In this document: in pieces, positions 8,538 to 16,305 of the stretch
Layout of the letters: every line of letters begins with the position of its first letter
How positions within the stretch are numbered: the first letter of the stretch is position 1
DNA from: Ignavibacteria bacterium UBA2360
GTDB lineage: Bacteria; Bacteroidota; Ignavibacteria; Tepidaquicellales; OLB5
Direction: 5' to 3'
DNA: 58,666 nucleotides
NCBI GenBank assembly: GCA_002344125.1
Contig: DDTQ01000012.1
Span: forward strand, 623,986-682,651
Notes under the pieces: generated by a model
The model's database searches: none
What the model was told of the DNA's origin: nothing
The model's input: the letters and a program-made list of their open reading frames with translations, nothing else
Made by a program: the position numbers and the translations under genes

Positions 8538-9263
8538 TTGAAAGTACCAACATTTCAGAAATTCGGTTTAACAAAAGCGCAGCTTAAAGTCATTGAAACC
8601 AAGGATAAGAAGATATCTGATATCTTAACTCATCATTTGACTATCGGAATTGGTATCGCTTTCGGGCTGGTTGTTTATGTGATTTATTTTACTAAAGTTC
8701 AGCCGGATAATTTCATCCAGATAATTACACAGGTATTTATCTTCGCAAGCCTTGGAATAATCTGCGTAGGTGTGCCGGCTTTGCTCTTTAAGCTCGCTGA
8801 AATGTTCTATTTCAAACAGAAGTCTAAAACACCTGAAAGCCGGAATATCAGTAAATACAACGAAGAGCGTGATAATTATGAATTCTGGAAAATAAGGAAA
8901 GATTACAGCTTCTGGAATATGATGGACGGTCTGAGCTTTGAAAAGGAAGTAATGAATATATATCTTCATCTCGGATACGAAGATAAAGGAGAGCTGAGCG
9001 AAGAAAACCGCGATCAGGATCGGATCTTGAGCTATGATGGCAAATTACATTACTTTACTTTCCATACAAAAATTACTGAATTTAAAGAATCGGAAGAAAT
9101 TGATAAATTGCTCGTAAGAAAAGAAAAAAGCGGGTGTGATACCCTGAATATTTTTTCACAAAGGGGATTCCACAAAAGCCTGAACGGATTTATTAATAAT
9201 AAACCTGTAAATTTGTTCGATATAAACGGGATAATCAAAGTTGTCAGAACTATCAAATTTTAA
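8538..9263 (+). CDS. Membrane-anchored Mrr-like restriction-endonuclease-fold protein (241 aa)
   Basis: Two N-terminal membrane helices (about 33-51 and 60-84) are followed by a cytosolic domain. Residues 131-181 resemble the Mrr/PD-(D/E)xK nuclease fold: LSFEKEVMNIYLHLGY, then DQD (159-161) and FHTK (175-178). This fits the usual D...(E/Q)xK with H in place of E/Q, so catalytic competence is uncertain. The domain could bind or cleave DNA near the membrane, or be a degenerate relative. The start is TTG (8538) without a clear Shine-Dalgarno. The gene overlaps the start of pyk by 23 bases, implying coupled translation, which is odd for a nuclease-like gene. Confidence 0.65.
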   Translation: MKVPTFQKFGLTKAQLKVIETKDKKISDILTHHLTIGIGIAFGLVVYVIYFTKVQPDNFIQIITQVFIFASLGIICVGVPALLFKLAEMFYFKQKSKTPESRNISKYNEERDNYEFWKIRKDYSFWNMMDGLSFEKEVMNIYLHLGYEDKGELSEENRDQDRILSYDGKLHYFTFHTKITEFKESEEIDKLLVRKEKSGCDTLNIFSQRGFHKSLNGFINNKPVNLFDINGIIKVVRTIKF

Positions 9264-10701
9264 GTTAGAGCAGAATAAAAAGTTAAACAAAAACACAAAG
9301 ATCCTTGCGACTCTGGGTCCCGCAGCGGATACCAAAGAAAAGATCATTGAGCTTATCAACGCCGGTATTGACGGTGTAAGACTGAATTTCTCTCACGGCG
9401 GCCATGAATACTACGACCAGGTATTCAAAAATGTAAACGACGCATGCGTTGCCACAAGTGAACCTATTGCCATTCTTGTTGACCTTCAGGGACCAAAAAT
9501 TCGGGTAGGCAAATTGCTGCTGCCTGAGTATGAGCTCAAAGAGAACGATCACCTCGAGATCACCATGCATGATATTGTTGGTACCAAAGAAAAGTTTTCC
9601 TGTTCATATAAAGGCCTCGCGCAGGATGCGAAAATAGGAGACCATATCTACATAGATGACGGTCTTATCAAACTGCTTGTGATTGCTATAGATCACGATT
9701 CAATTTTTTGCGTCGTACTCGAAGGCGGCACCCTAAAACCCAGGAAGGGAATGAACCTGCCCGGTATGGAGCTGAGCCTGCCCTCACTTTCCGAAAAAGA
9801 TTTTGAAGATCTTGATTTTGCGCTTTCTCACAGGGTTGATTTTATCGCGCTTTCATTTGTCCGCAAAGCCAGTGATATAATTGAGCTCAGGAAGTACCTT
9901 GTTGATAAAGGATACGATAAAAATATAATCGCCAAGATAGAAAAACCCGAAGCGGTAACCAACTTTGATGAGATCCTTGAAGCAGCAGATGGAATTATGA
10001 TCGCGCGCGGTGATCTTGGTGTAGAACTTCCTCCGCAGGAAGTGCCGGTAATACAAAAGAGCATCATCCGCAAATGCAACCGCCGCGGCAAAATGGTTAT
10101 TACCGCTACACAGATGCTTGAATCCATGATACATAACGCTGTGCCAACACGCGCTGAAACCAGCGATGTTGCAAACGCCGTCTGGGATGGAACCGATGTT
10201 GTTATGCTCAGCGGTGAAACATCAGTGGGTGAGTACGCCATTGAAACCGTTGAAATGATGCAGCGAATTCTTGCGAAAACCGAAGCCAACATGCACCTGG
10301 TGCAGTTTGAACGCAAGGATCGACCTTTGACCGTGGAAGAAACCGTGTTTGATTCCGTTGGAAAAGCGCTTGCTGATATGGCAGTACAGCTAAACGCGGA
10401 GGCTGTCGTATCGTTTACGCGCCGCGGGCGCATGGCTAAAGCCATGAGCAAATTCAGACCCAATACACGCATTGTTGCCATGAGCGATAGCTTTGAGGTT
10501 ATGAATGTACTAAGGCTCATCTGGGGAATTATCCCCGTTTACTTCGAAGATCTTCCCGATGAACAGACCGCTATAAAGGTCGCAAAAAAAATTCTGCTCG
10601 ATAAGAACGTAGTTACCGAAGGATCAACAATTATCTTTACTTCCGGCGCGCCTATTGATGAAAAGGGCAAAGATATCTGGATCCGCTTCGCCAAAGCCTG
10701 A
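9241..10701 (+). CDS. pyk: Pyruvate kinase
   Basis: Transfers phosphate from phosphoenolpyruvate to ADP in the last step of glycolysis. Recognisable blocks are TKILATLGPA near the N-terminus, GVRLNFSHG, DLQGPKIRVG, the active-site run AKIEKPEAVTNFDEIL, ARGDLGVELP and MVITATQMLESM. The C-terminal effector domain follows, to 486 aa. The start is a TTG at 9241: the in-frame stop at 9232 and the absence of any ATG or GTG before the conserved domain leave little choice. That start lies inside the preceding gene, so the two are probably translationally coupled. An intrinsic terminator follows at 10819. Confidence 0.95.
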   Translation: MSELSNFKLEQNKKLNKNTKILATLGPAADTKEKIIELINAGIDGVRLNFSHGGHEYYDQVFKNVNDACVATSEPIAILVDLQGPKIRVGKLLLPEYELKENDHLEITMHDIVGTKEKFSCSYKGLAQDAKIGDHIYIDDGLIKLLVIAIDHDSIFCVVLEGGTLKPRKGMNLPGMELSLPSLSEKDFEDLDFALSHRVDFIALSFVRKASDIIELRKYLVDKGYDKNIIAKIEKPEAVTNFDEILEAADGIMIARGDLGVELPPQEVPVIQKSIIRKCNRRGKMVITATQMLESMIHNAVPTRAETSDVANAVWDGTDVVMLSGETSVGEYAIETVEMMQRILAKTEANMHLVQFERKDRPLTVEETVFDSVGKALADMAVQLNAEAVVSFTRRGRMAKAMSKFRPNTRIVAMSDSFEVMNVLRLIWGIIPVYFEDLPDEQTAIKVAKKILLDKNVVTEGSTIIFTSGAPIDEKGKDIWIRFAKA

Positions 10702-10715
10702 CTGCAAAATCCTGG

Positions 10716-10766
10716 GCGCCTGACTGCCGAAACGAAAGTGAAGAAAGTAAGCGAAGGATCTCATTT
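10716..10766 (+). repeat. Copy of a ~50-bp dispersed repeat
   Basis: Begins GCGCCTGACTGCCGAAAC and ends AGCGAAGGATCTCATTT. An inverted, diverged copy lies at 41188-41242, just before ileS, and a fragment at about 119-150. Its ends can pair poorly, so it may be a degraded REP-type element. Confidence 0.5.
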
Positions 10767-10818
10767 GGGCAAAAAGTAATTCCATCCCTTTTCATTATTT
10801 TTACTTCAAAAAGTCACC

Positions 10819-10846
10819 AAAAACCGCGTTTTTCTGCGGTTTTTTT
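10819..10846 (+). terminator. Intrinsic terminator after pyk
   Basis: AAAACCGC, loop of about 8, GCGGTTTTTTT. It lies about 120 bases after the pyk stop, beyond the dispersed repeat. Confidence 0.75.
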
Positions 10847-10919
10847 AATTATTTACCGTAATACTTTTAACTACACGCAATTGGTACATTGAACTATATG
10901 CAGACTATTCACGGTATAT

Positions 10920-10927
10920 TATATTTG
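10920..10927 (+). promoter_or_regulatory. TAnnTTTG promoter element, unit A
   Basis: TATATTTG matches the Bacteroidota -7 consensus TAnnTTTG exactly. An identical element sits at 11206-11213 before unit B. No TTTG at the -33 position is obvious. Transcription would begin about 7 bases downstream. Confidence 0.5.
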
Positions 10928-10931
10928 TATA

Positions 10932-11080
10932 GAAAGAAAATAATATAATACGATGAACAACAAAAATATAAAGTTTGCAATAGTTAGAGTTAACCCCTTC
11001 TGAGATTTACCCCGATTTTTCCTCCAAAGAAGTACCTCCTGAATCCCCTCTGATCTTTTGATCACAGGGGATTTCCTTTT
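10932..11080 (+). ncRNA. Short transcript unit A (candidate small RNA or leader peptide)
   Basis: About 145 bases run from a TAnnTTTG element to a strong terminator (stem 11042-11073, AATCCCCT outer arm, then T-rich). Inside is a 16-codon frame (10953-11003) ending in ...VNPF-stop, and C-rich unpaired runs (TAACCCCTTCTGA, two CCTCC motifs). It shares architecture and the TAACCC(C)TTCTGA block with unit B at 11218-11357. It could be a base-pairing RNA, whose CCTCC runs would complement Shine-Dalgarno sequences, or encode a tiny peptide. I know of no named family. Confidence 0.45.
11042..11080 (+). terminator. Intrinsic terminator of unit A
   Basis: AATCCCCT-C-TGATC, loop TTTT, GATCA-C-AGGGGATT, then TCCTTTT. 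A 13-bp stem with a single C-C mismatch. Confidence 0.75.
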
Positions 11081-11205
11081 ACCCAAACACTCTCGCTCTC
11101 ATGATATCCTTATATTAAAACATTGCATAAAACATTCAACACTGTAATACAATTTACTACAATCAATTAATTCAATGCGCTACATACAAACATAAAACAA
11201 CATGT

Positions 11206-11213
11206 TATATTTG
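11206..11213 (+). promoter_or_regulatory. TAnnTTTG promoter element, unit B
   Basis: TATATTTG, identical to the element of unit A. The distance from it to the conserved TAACCC block is about 60 bases, against 64 in unit A. Confidence 0.5.
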
Positions 11214-11217
11214 TACA

Positions 11218-11357
11218 GGTTGATTGAGGAAAGAATATGAACCCTTTCGGTTTTCAAGAAATAGAAACAATATAACCCTTCTGATTTTTACTGTACTATT
11301 CCTGTATCCTCTTTGAGTCCCCGCTAAAAGAAGTTTGGCGGGGATTTTCTTTTTTTG
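11218..11357 (+). ncRNA. Short transcript unit B (sibling of unit A)
   Basis: About 140 bases between a TAnnTTTG element and a terminator. It holds a good ribosome binding site (GAGGAAAG) before a 12-codon frame starting ATGAACCCTTTC (11237-11275, beginning MNPFGF), then TAACCCTTCTGA and C/T-rich single-stranded stretches (TTCCTG, ATCCTC). The order and spacing match unit A, although the intervening sequence differs. Either small RNAs or leader peptides would explain the conservation. Confidence 0.45.
11318..11357 (+). terminator. Intrinsic terminator of unit B
   Basis: TCCCCGC, 13-base loop, GCGGGGA, then TTTTCTTTTTTT. A textbook rho-independent terminator. The remaining spacer to 11606 carries the leader of the TonB gene. 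Confidence 0.8.
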
Positions 11358-11606
11358 TAAGATCTTCCGCATCCTGCTCAAAATCTCCTTTCGAAACGAC
11401 TGCACCAGATCCTTTAATTTTCGTGCTTCGCATTGTGCTTCCAGGTTAATTTAACAATAATTTACATATTTTTATCGAACGTATGGCGCAAAAGTTCTGT
11501 TTTAAAATATAGAGGAATGTTGTTGGTTGTATTGTAAGCTAATATATGATTTGCGGTACGTAGAGTTATGTTGTAATTATATTTTGATCGAATGGAGGGT
11601 ACAAAA

Positions 11607-12491
11607 ATGAAATATCTGAAAAATGTAATACAAGGCGTCAAATATATTCCCCTGAAGTTGTGGAGTTACCTCACTGCGGGAAATTCTGGAATTTCACTTC
11701 TTAATGTAAAAGGCGGATTTCTTGATCTGAAAAAGAACTACAGAAGAAGTTTCCTTCTTGGAATAATAATTTCAGTATTCCTGCATGGCTCTGCCATTGG
11801 TGTATTCTTCATTTCATCAATGGTTAACCCGGTAGATTCCTCAGCAGATGAGAAAACCAACCTGAGGGAAATTAATATCGTAGAACTCCCGCCTCCGCCG
11901 GTATCACAAAACGAGGAAGCGTTCATTCCTCCCCCTGAGGCGCCTGAGAGCGAGAACGTTACTTCACTTCCTAAAAAGGATCTCAAGGCACTTGTACCTG
12001 AGCCTGTAAGGAAAGAGAAAGCTGAAGAACAAACGGTAAAAACTCAGCAGGAACTTAATGAGATAAATACGCCTGTCTCAAAAGATGGTGATACTTCAGG
12101 ATTTGAATACACCGGTGAACTTGGTTACATAGAAGAAGAGAAGATAGAAGAAAAGATCACCGAGGAGAAAGTTATTCCGCCCAGTGATAACAAAAATTAC
12201 AACTCATTTGAAGTTGAAAAAGCGCCTGATGCGGTCAATCTTTCCCAGATCAAAAGCTCCATCAGGTATCCTGAAATTGCGGTTCAGGCAGGCATAGAAG
12301 GCAGAGTAACCGTAAGAGTACTCGTTAATAAAGAAGGCCGGGTTATTGATATTGGTAAACTGACGGGTCCTGTAGTGTTTCATGATGAAGTCGAAGAAAA
12401 AGTCCGGCAGCTGCGCTTTACTCCGGGACTCCAAAACGGAAATCCTGTAAGAGTATGGGTAACGGTTCCGTTCAACTTTGAACTTAATTAA
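11607..12491 (+). CDS. tonB: TonB-family energy-transducing protein
   Basis: It couples the inner-membrane proton motive force to outer-membrane receptors. From this start, residues about 47-70 form the membrane anchor (IIISVFLHGSAIGVFFISSM). A Pro- and Glu-rich periplasmic linker follows (PPPPVSQNE, PPPEAPE). The last 80 residues are the TonB C-terminal domain (IRYPEIAVQAGIEGRVTVRV, then VRVWVTVPFNFEL). I chose ATG 11607, not ATG 11592, because the strong GGAGGG (11594-11599) lies six to seven bases before it and would be inside the gene otherwise. No ExbB or ExbD genes are adjacent. The cytoplasmic part before the anchor, about 45 residues, is longer than usual. A terminator follows. Confidence 0.85.
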   Translation: MKYLKNVIQGVKYIPLKLWSYLTAGNSGISLLNVKGGFLDLKKNYRRSFLLGIIISVFLHGSAIGVFFISSMVNPVDSSADEKTNLREINIVELPPPPVSQNEEAFIPPPEAPESENVTSLPKKDLKALVPEPVRKEKAEEQTVKTQQELNEINTPVSKDGDTSGFEYTGELGYIEEEKIEEKITEEKVIPPSDNKNYNSFEVEKAPDAVNLSQIKSSIRYPEIAVQAGIEGRVTVRVLVNKEGRVIDIGKLTGPVVFHDEVEEKVRQLRFTPGLQNGNPVRVWVTVPFNFELN

Positions 12492-12549
12492 TAACCGTTA
12501 TTCTGCAAACTGTAGAAGTTCCATAATCCTGATTGATCCATTCTGTTAG

Positions 12550-12582
12550 ATCCCCGATCGGTTTTTCCGGTCGGGGATTCTT
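12550..12582 (+). terminator. Intrinsic terminator after tonB
   Basis: ATCCCCGATCGG, loop of five T, CCGGTCGGGGAT, then TCTT. The outer ATCCCC/GGGGAT arms resemble those of units A and B upstream. Confidence 0.7.
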
Positions 12583-12720
12583 AATGCACCGTAATTCCCG
12601 CCATCAGGCAAAAAATTATTTCCCCTTTTATAAATCACTCAATATCCATAAATTTACGCGTTCAACATGGAATTTGCCCCAGCCCCAATCTCCGATTGTA
12701 ATGGAATATTAATTTTACAT

Positions 12721-14457
12721 TTGAAAAAATATATCAAAATAACATTACTTCTGCTTCTACCTCTCAATATATTTGCCGATAGCAATATTGATGGGCAGAC
12801 CGTGACCTTTACGCAATTCATCAATGAAATGGCTGCCTGTACAAAGTACACAACATTTGAAAATGTTAAGATACGTTACAAAATGCCCGATGATAAGATC
12901 GGCATGGATAAACGCTTCAGCGGGGGAGAGCCCGAACTCTTCATCCCGCAAAGTATCCGGCTTCTAAATTGCGATTTTGATGTTGACTATTGGCTCGTTC
13001 TGCGAAATATCACCTTTATGGATTACTTCGCAATTGCTAATTGCACTCCCGTCAAAGCAATCTTTAAAGATTGCACCTTCAAGAAAACATTACGGCTATA
13101 TGGTAATAATATAGATTTCATTGATATCGATAGCTCAAAACTCGAACACGGTTTCAAATTCTACAGAAATGATGTTAAAGATAGACTTACTTTCAAAAAT
13201 TGCACTATATCCCTGAACCCCGCATTGTTCGGTGATACTGACGCGCTTGATATGGAACCAAGGCTCTTCAGATTCGAAAACAAACAAAATGGCTTCGATG
13301 TTGATATCGCGGATTGCGTATTCGATCTCCCCGAAAACCTTCGGGGCAATTCTCAATTCTTTCTAACACTTAAGGAATCCGATTTTAAGAATCTGAGCTT
13401 AACCGGCAACACATTCAATTGCACTGTTGATCTTTCTGAATCAACCGTAGGCAACGCCTTTGTCACCAATGAATGCGCCTATAACGGCAGCCTGGTGCTA
13501 GATGCGTTTAATATTAACCCTATAAATACCAGGGTGCAATGGTCAACCGTTGCAGGTAACCGCATTGCCATATACGATCACAAAGCAGGTAAAATTTATA
13601 ACGGCAATCACGCAGATAGTATTGGCAGCGAAGTAAGGTTCGCCAGTCTGATTAGCTGCTATGCCAATTTTTATAATGCGTTCAAATCACAGGGTAACCG
13701 CATTGCTGCCAATGCGTGTTATGTGGAATGGAAAGATATCGAGACCAAGTATCTCAACAAACAATATTCCTCCGGAGTTGATAAGAGTGTATTCTTTAAT
13801 TACCTCATGAATGTGTTCCTGAAAATATTTTGCGACTATGGCACAAATCCACTAAAGGCAATTCAGATAGCCTTTTATGTACTGCTCTTCTTCGCTGGAA
13901 TATATTTTTTCTTTCCGTATTCAATTCTATCTTTCCACCAGCGTAGCATGTTTGACCAGCTGAAGATTTACGGCAAGTATCTCTCTTCTCCTAAAAGCCT
14001 GCTTGAAATTGAGGACTCCGTGATTGCAAAGGGGAACAAAACCCCAACTTACGATGAGTATATGAGCTTTGTAACGGAATCAAAGGGCAAAGTGCCATGG
14101 TACTTTAATCTCTTCGGCAAGCCGCTTTATTTCCTTGAGCTTATCCGCAACAAACCTACTAAACTATTCTACAGGCTGATCGATATATTTCCTGATGAAT
14201 GGGAGTCCATGAGCAGTGCTAAAAAAGTTGTTGCAACAGTATTATATGGCGTAGTGTTCATGCTGACGGTTCTTTGGTTCTTCCTGATACACGTGCTGGA
14301 TTCAATTGCGCTCAGCCTTAACGTATTTTCAACACTCGGCTTTGGGCAAATACCAATTAAAGGTATCCCACGTTACTTAACCATCCTTGAAGGATTCATA
14401 GGCTGGTTCCTGCTAAGCATTTTTAGTGTTTCGTTAATAAGTCAGGTGATACAATAA
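12721..14457 (+). CDS. Beta-helix-like ectodomain fused to a K+-channel-type pore
   Basis: The TTG at 12721 gives a clean signal peptide (MKKYIKITLLLLLPLNIFA). The earlier ATG at 12667 would put 18 odd residues in front. Residues about 20-340 contain repeated short beta units (FKDCTFKKTLRLYG, LTFKNCTISL, LSLTGNTFNCTVDL), like a right-handed beta-helix or pentapeptide-type solenoid, and probably lie outside the inner membrane. A membrane segment follows (AIQIAFYVLLFFAGIYFFF), then a charged loop of about 100 residues, another helix, and TLGFGQIP at about residue 538. The last matches a potassium selectivity filter (TxGYG/TxGFG), and a final helix follows. The likely role is an ion channel gated or positioned by an envelope sensor. 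No exact family is recognised. Confidence 0.7.
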   Translation: MKKYIKITLLLLLPLNIFADSNIDGQTVTFTQFINEMAACTKYTTFENVKIRYKMPDDKIGMDKRFSGGEPELFIPQSIRLLNCDFDVDYWLVLRNITFMDYFAIANCTPVKAIFKDCTFKKTLRLYGNNIDFIDIDSSKLEHGFKFYRNDVKDRLTFKNCTISLNPALFGDTDALDMEPRLFRFENKQNGFDVDIADCVFDLPENLRGNSQFFLTLKESDFKNLSLTGNTFNCTVDLSESTVGNAFVTNECAYNGSLVLDAFNINPINTRVQWSTVAGNRIAIYDHKAGKIYNGNHADSIGSEVRFASLISCYANFYNAFKSQGNRIAANACYVEWKDIETKYLNKQYSSGVDKSVFFNYLMNVFLKIFCDYGTNPLKAIQIAFYVLLFFAGIYFFFPYSILSFHQRSMFDQLKIYGKYLSSPKSLLEIEDSVIAKGNKTPTYDEYMSFVTESKGKVPWYFNLFGKPLYFLELIRNKPTKLFYRLIDIFPDEWESMSSAKKVVATVLYGVVFMLTVLWFFLIHVLDSIALSLNVFSTLGFGQIPIKGIPRYLTILEGFIGWFLLSIFSVSLISQVIQ

Positions 14458-14492
14458 AGCAAAATGTCAAATGCCAAAATCCAAATGACAAA

Positions 14493-14735
14493 TTGATAGC
14501 GGATAAAGAAGAAAACAAAAATCAAAATGTACCTGAGAAAAATTATTACTGGCAAACATTTGTCATCACAACTGTATTGTTTATTGTTTTTATCTTGATC
14601 CTTGTTACGTTTGGAGTTTTAGGTGATGGTAATACAGGCTCAGGCTTTTATATTTTCTATCTTCTATTGTTTTATTTGGTAAATATTGTGTTGAAGAAAT
14701 TTATTAAAAAGCATGGTGATGATCTGTTAAGTTAG
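14493..14735 (+). CDS. Small two-TM membrane protein (80 aa)
   Basis: It starts at TTG 14493 and encodes a short charged N-terminus (DKEENKNQNVPEKNYYW). Two hydrophobic segments follow (FVITTVLFIVFILILVTFGV and FYIFYLLLFYLVNIVL), then a Lys-rich end. It follows the channel-like gene by 35 bases on the same strand and could be its small partner, which is inference from position only. Function unknown. Confidence 0.55.
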   Translation: MIADKEENKNQNVPEKNYYWQTFVITTVLFIVFILILVTFGVLGDGNTGSGFYIFYLLLFYLVNIVLKKFIKKHGDDLLS

Positions 14736-14777
14736 AGGAGTTAGTGAGACATAAAAATGGCCCCTTTAGCTGTAAGA

Positions 14778-14871
14778 CTGCTTTAGCAGTAGCGGAATAT
14801 TTGCCTGACATATTGGGCGCAGCGAAAGAAGATAGAAATAGTAACGCTTTTAAAAATAGCTCCGTAGGAGC
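14778..14871. repeat. REP-type palindromes upstream of the RAYT transposase
   Basis: Two hairpins: CTGCTTTAGCAG (14778-14789) and GCTCCGTAGGAGC (14859-14871), the second followed by GGCATGTT. The same pair of motifs recurs at 44517-44775. GCTCC...GGAGC palindromes also lie downstream of the transposase at 15356-15368 and 15408-15420, in inverted orientation. Confidence 0.75.
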
Positions 14872-14884
14872 GGCATGTTAAACT

Positions 14885-15349
14885 ATGGCTAACACATTTT
14901 CACAGATCTACATCCAAATAGTTTTTGCAGTCAAAGGCAGAGAAAATCTGATCAAAAGAGAGCACAAAGAAGAATTACACAAATACATCACTGGAATCGT
15001 AAAAGGCAAAAAACAAAAAATGCTTGCGATAAATTGTATGCCTGATCATACCCACATGTTTCTTGGCTTCACGCCGGATATGAAGATCTCTGATCTTGTT
15101 AGAGATGTAAAATCGATTTCATCCGGTTTTATAAATGAAAAGAAATTTGTAAAAGGAAAATTCAATTGGCAGCATGGATTTGGCGCTTTTTCTTATTCGC
15201 ATTCTCACATTGATAGGGTTGTGAAATATGTCTTGAATCAGGAGGAACATCACAAAAAGAAGACTTTTCGAGAAGAATATATTGGCTTGCTGGAAAAATT
15301 TAATGTGGAGTATGATCCAAAATACATTTTCGAATTTTACGATGATTAA
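14885..15349 (+). CDS. tnpA: IS200/IS605-family transposase, REP-associated type (RAYT)
   Basis: A Y1 HUH single-strand transposase of 154 aa. The metal-binding HUH motif is HTH in MPDHTHMFLG (about residues 54-63). The catalytic tyrosine is expected in VVKYVLNQEEHH (about 116-127). The order HUH then Y and the size match Tyr-1 transposases of this family. There is no TnpB partner. Flanking GCTCC-GTA-GGAGC palindromes, and further copies at 44.7 kb, suggest a RAYT that mobilises or has scattered REP sequences in this genome. The gene looks intact and so may be active. Confidence 0.9.
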   Translation: MANTFSQIYIQIVFAVKGRENLIKREHKEELHKYITGIVKGKKQKMLAINCMPDHTHMFLGFTPDMKISDLVRDVKSISSGFINEKKFVKGKFNWQHGFGAFSYSHSHIDRVVKYVLNQEEHHKKKTFREEYIGLLEKFNVEYDPKYIFEFYDD

Positions 15350-15355
15350 CATATC

Positions 15356-15420
15356 GCTCCTACGGAGCTCTGAATCACGGCGCTAATGCATTGCCTACAA
15401 ACATTTCGCTCCTACGGAGC
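15356..15420. repeat. REP palindromes downstream of the transposase
   Basis: GCTCCTACGGAGC occurs at 15356-15368 and 15408-15420, each preceded by an ATnTC-like trimer and separated by about 40 bases. It is the reverse complement of the upstream REP. Confidence 0.75.
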
Positions 15421-15446
15421 TAAGTTAATTACAAAATTTTCATAAA

Positions 15447-15860
15447 ATGAAACTTTTCAACCCCAAATTCATACTAGTATCTACATTAACATTCATACCA
15501 TACACCGCATTATGGTTTTTGTGGCATAATAATTTATTCCCAAATATTTATTATTCATCCCCCGGGGTCAACTCCATTGTGACCCAAAACATATGGTCAA
15601 TGAATTTCGCCAACGCGCTGCTTGTGTATGGATTTGTTTATTTTTATTGGCGAATGGAAAAGCCCGATACCCGTCTTATCCAGCCGCTGATGTGGGGGAT
15701 ATACTACAACTTATCCGTAATCGGATTTTTCAGCCTCATGATATTCGGTATAACCACGCACTGGGATTTATTATTCATTATGATGGATATTCTCTGGTGT
15801 ATTTTCGGCGGTGCAATTATGGGAACAATGGCTTTCTATCTCAAAAAAAGAATTTCTTAA
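15447..15860 (+). CDS. Four-TM membrane protein of unknown function (137 aa)
   Basis: Four hydrophobic segments lie at about 8-26, 49-68, 77-102 and 107-131, with short loops. The chain ends in basic KKRIS, suggesting a cytoplasmic C-terminus. No catalytic motif is visible, and I do not recognise the family. It follows the REP palindromes directly, with no visible ribosome binding site, so its promoter may lie within or next to the REP unit. Confidence 0.65.
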   Translation: MKLFNPKFILVSTLTFIPYTALWFLWHNNLFPNIYYSSPGVNSIVTQNIWSMNFANALLVYGFVYFYWRMEKPDTRLIQPLMWGIYYNLSVIGFFSLMIFGITTHWDLLFIMMDILWCIFGGAIMGTMAFYLKKRIS

Positions 15861-15880
15861 CGCCCTCGTAGCCAAATCTC

Positions 15881-15973
15881 CTCGTGCCACGAATAAGTTT
15901 CTTCGTTAATTTTTGTCCCACTTATCCTCAAAATTATTCAATAAACTGTTCGTTACCTATTTCGTGGCACGAG
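15881..15973. mobile_element. MITE copy 1 (93 bp, palindromic ends)
   Basis: Left end CTCGTGCCACGAA, right end TTCGTGGCACGAG: perfect 13-bp terminal inverted repeats. Each end is itself an odd-length palindrome (TCGTG-C-CACGA). The interior (TTTGTCCCACT..TCCTCAAAATTATT) is about 91-95% identical to copy 2. The following bases TATCTTTTT are shared by both copies. Confidence 0.8.
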
Positions 15974-16169
15974 TATCTTTTTGCTCAACTTTTGAGACAT
16001 GCTTCCGTGACGACTACACAAATTTATGTAAACTCCACCAGACATTCCTCCCCTCTCCTCCCGGGAGAACAGCACCGGCAGTCAGGGGGGCAGGGGGGTG
16101 ATGTCCAAATAATCGACATCCTTTCCCAATATCAGAAAAAAATGTATCTTGTTCAATTAAGCCATACCG

Positions 16170-16262
16170 CTCGTGCCACGAATAAGATTCTTCATTAATC
16201 TTTGTCCCACTTTTCCTCAAAATTATTCAATAAACTGTTCGTTACCTATTTCGTGGCACGAG
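16170..16262. mobile_element. MITE copy 2 (93 bp)
   Basis: Same length, ends and interior as copy 1, with about five substitutions. Together with 15974-16169 and the following spacer it fills the 15861-16474 gap. That gap otherwise contains only a GC-rich stretch near 16050-16100 and the GAGACGTCCC palindrome. Open frames across it are not supported as genes. Confidence 0.8.
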
Positions 16263-16305
16263 TATCTTTTTATTCATTCATCAATTATCTTTTTACTCAG
16301 TATTT

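Larger units (their letters stand above)
14857..15420 (+). mobile_element. RAYT-REP unit (IS200-like single-strand transposition element)
   Basis: A single-domain HUH transposase gene is bracketed by inverted GCTCCGTAGGAGC palindromes with associated ATGTT/AACAT tetra- to hexamers (GGCATGTT left, AACATATC right). IS200-like and RAYT enzymes recognise such subterminal hairpins. Exact cleavage ends cannot be set by eye. Confidence 0.65.

Noticed and set aside
9283..10520. Long antisense open frames inside pyk
   Set aside because: Shadow frames of a clearly conserved gene.
12667..12720. ATG 12667 as start of the channel-like gene
   Set aside because: It would place 18 polar residues before the signal peptide. 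TTG 12721 gives a canonical signal sequence.
15884..16198. Open frame of 104 codons between the MITE copies
   Set aside because: It overlaps the MITE ends and a GC-rich spacer and shows no signal or domain.
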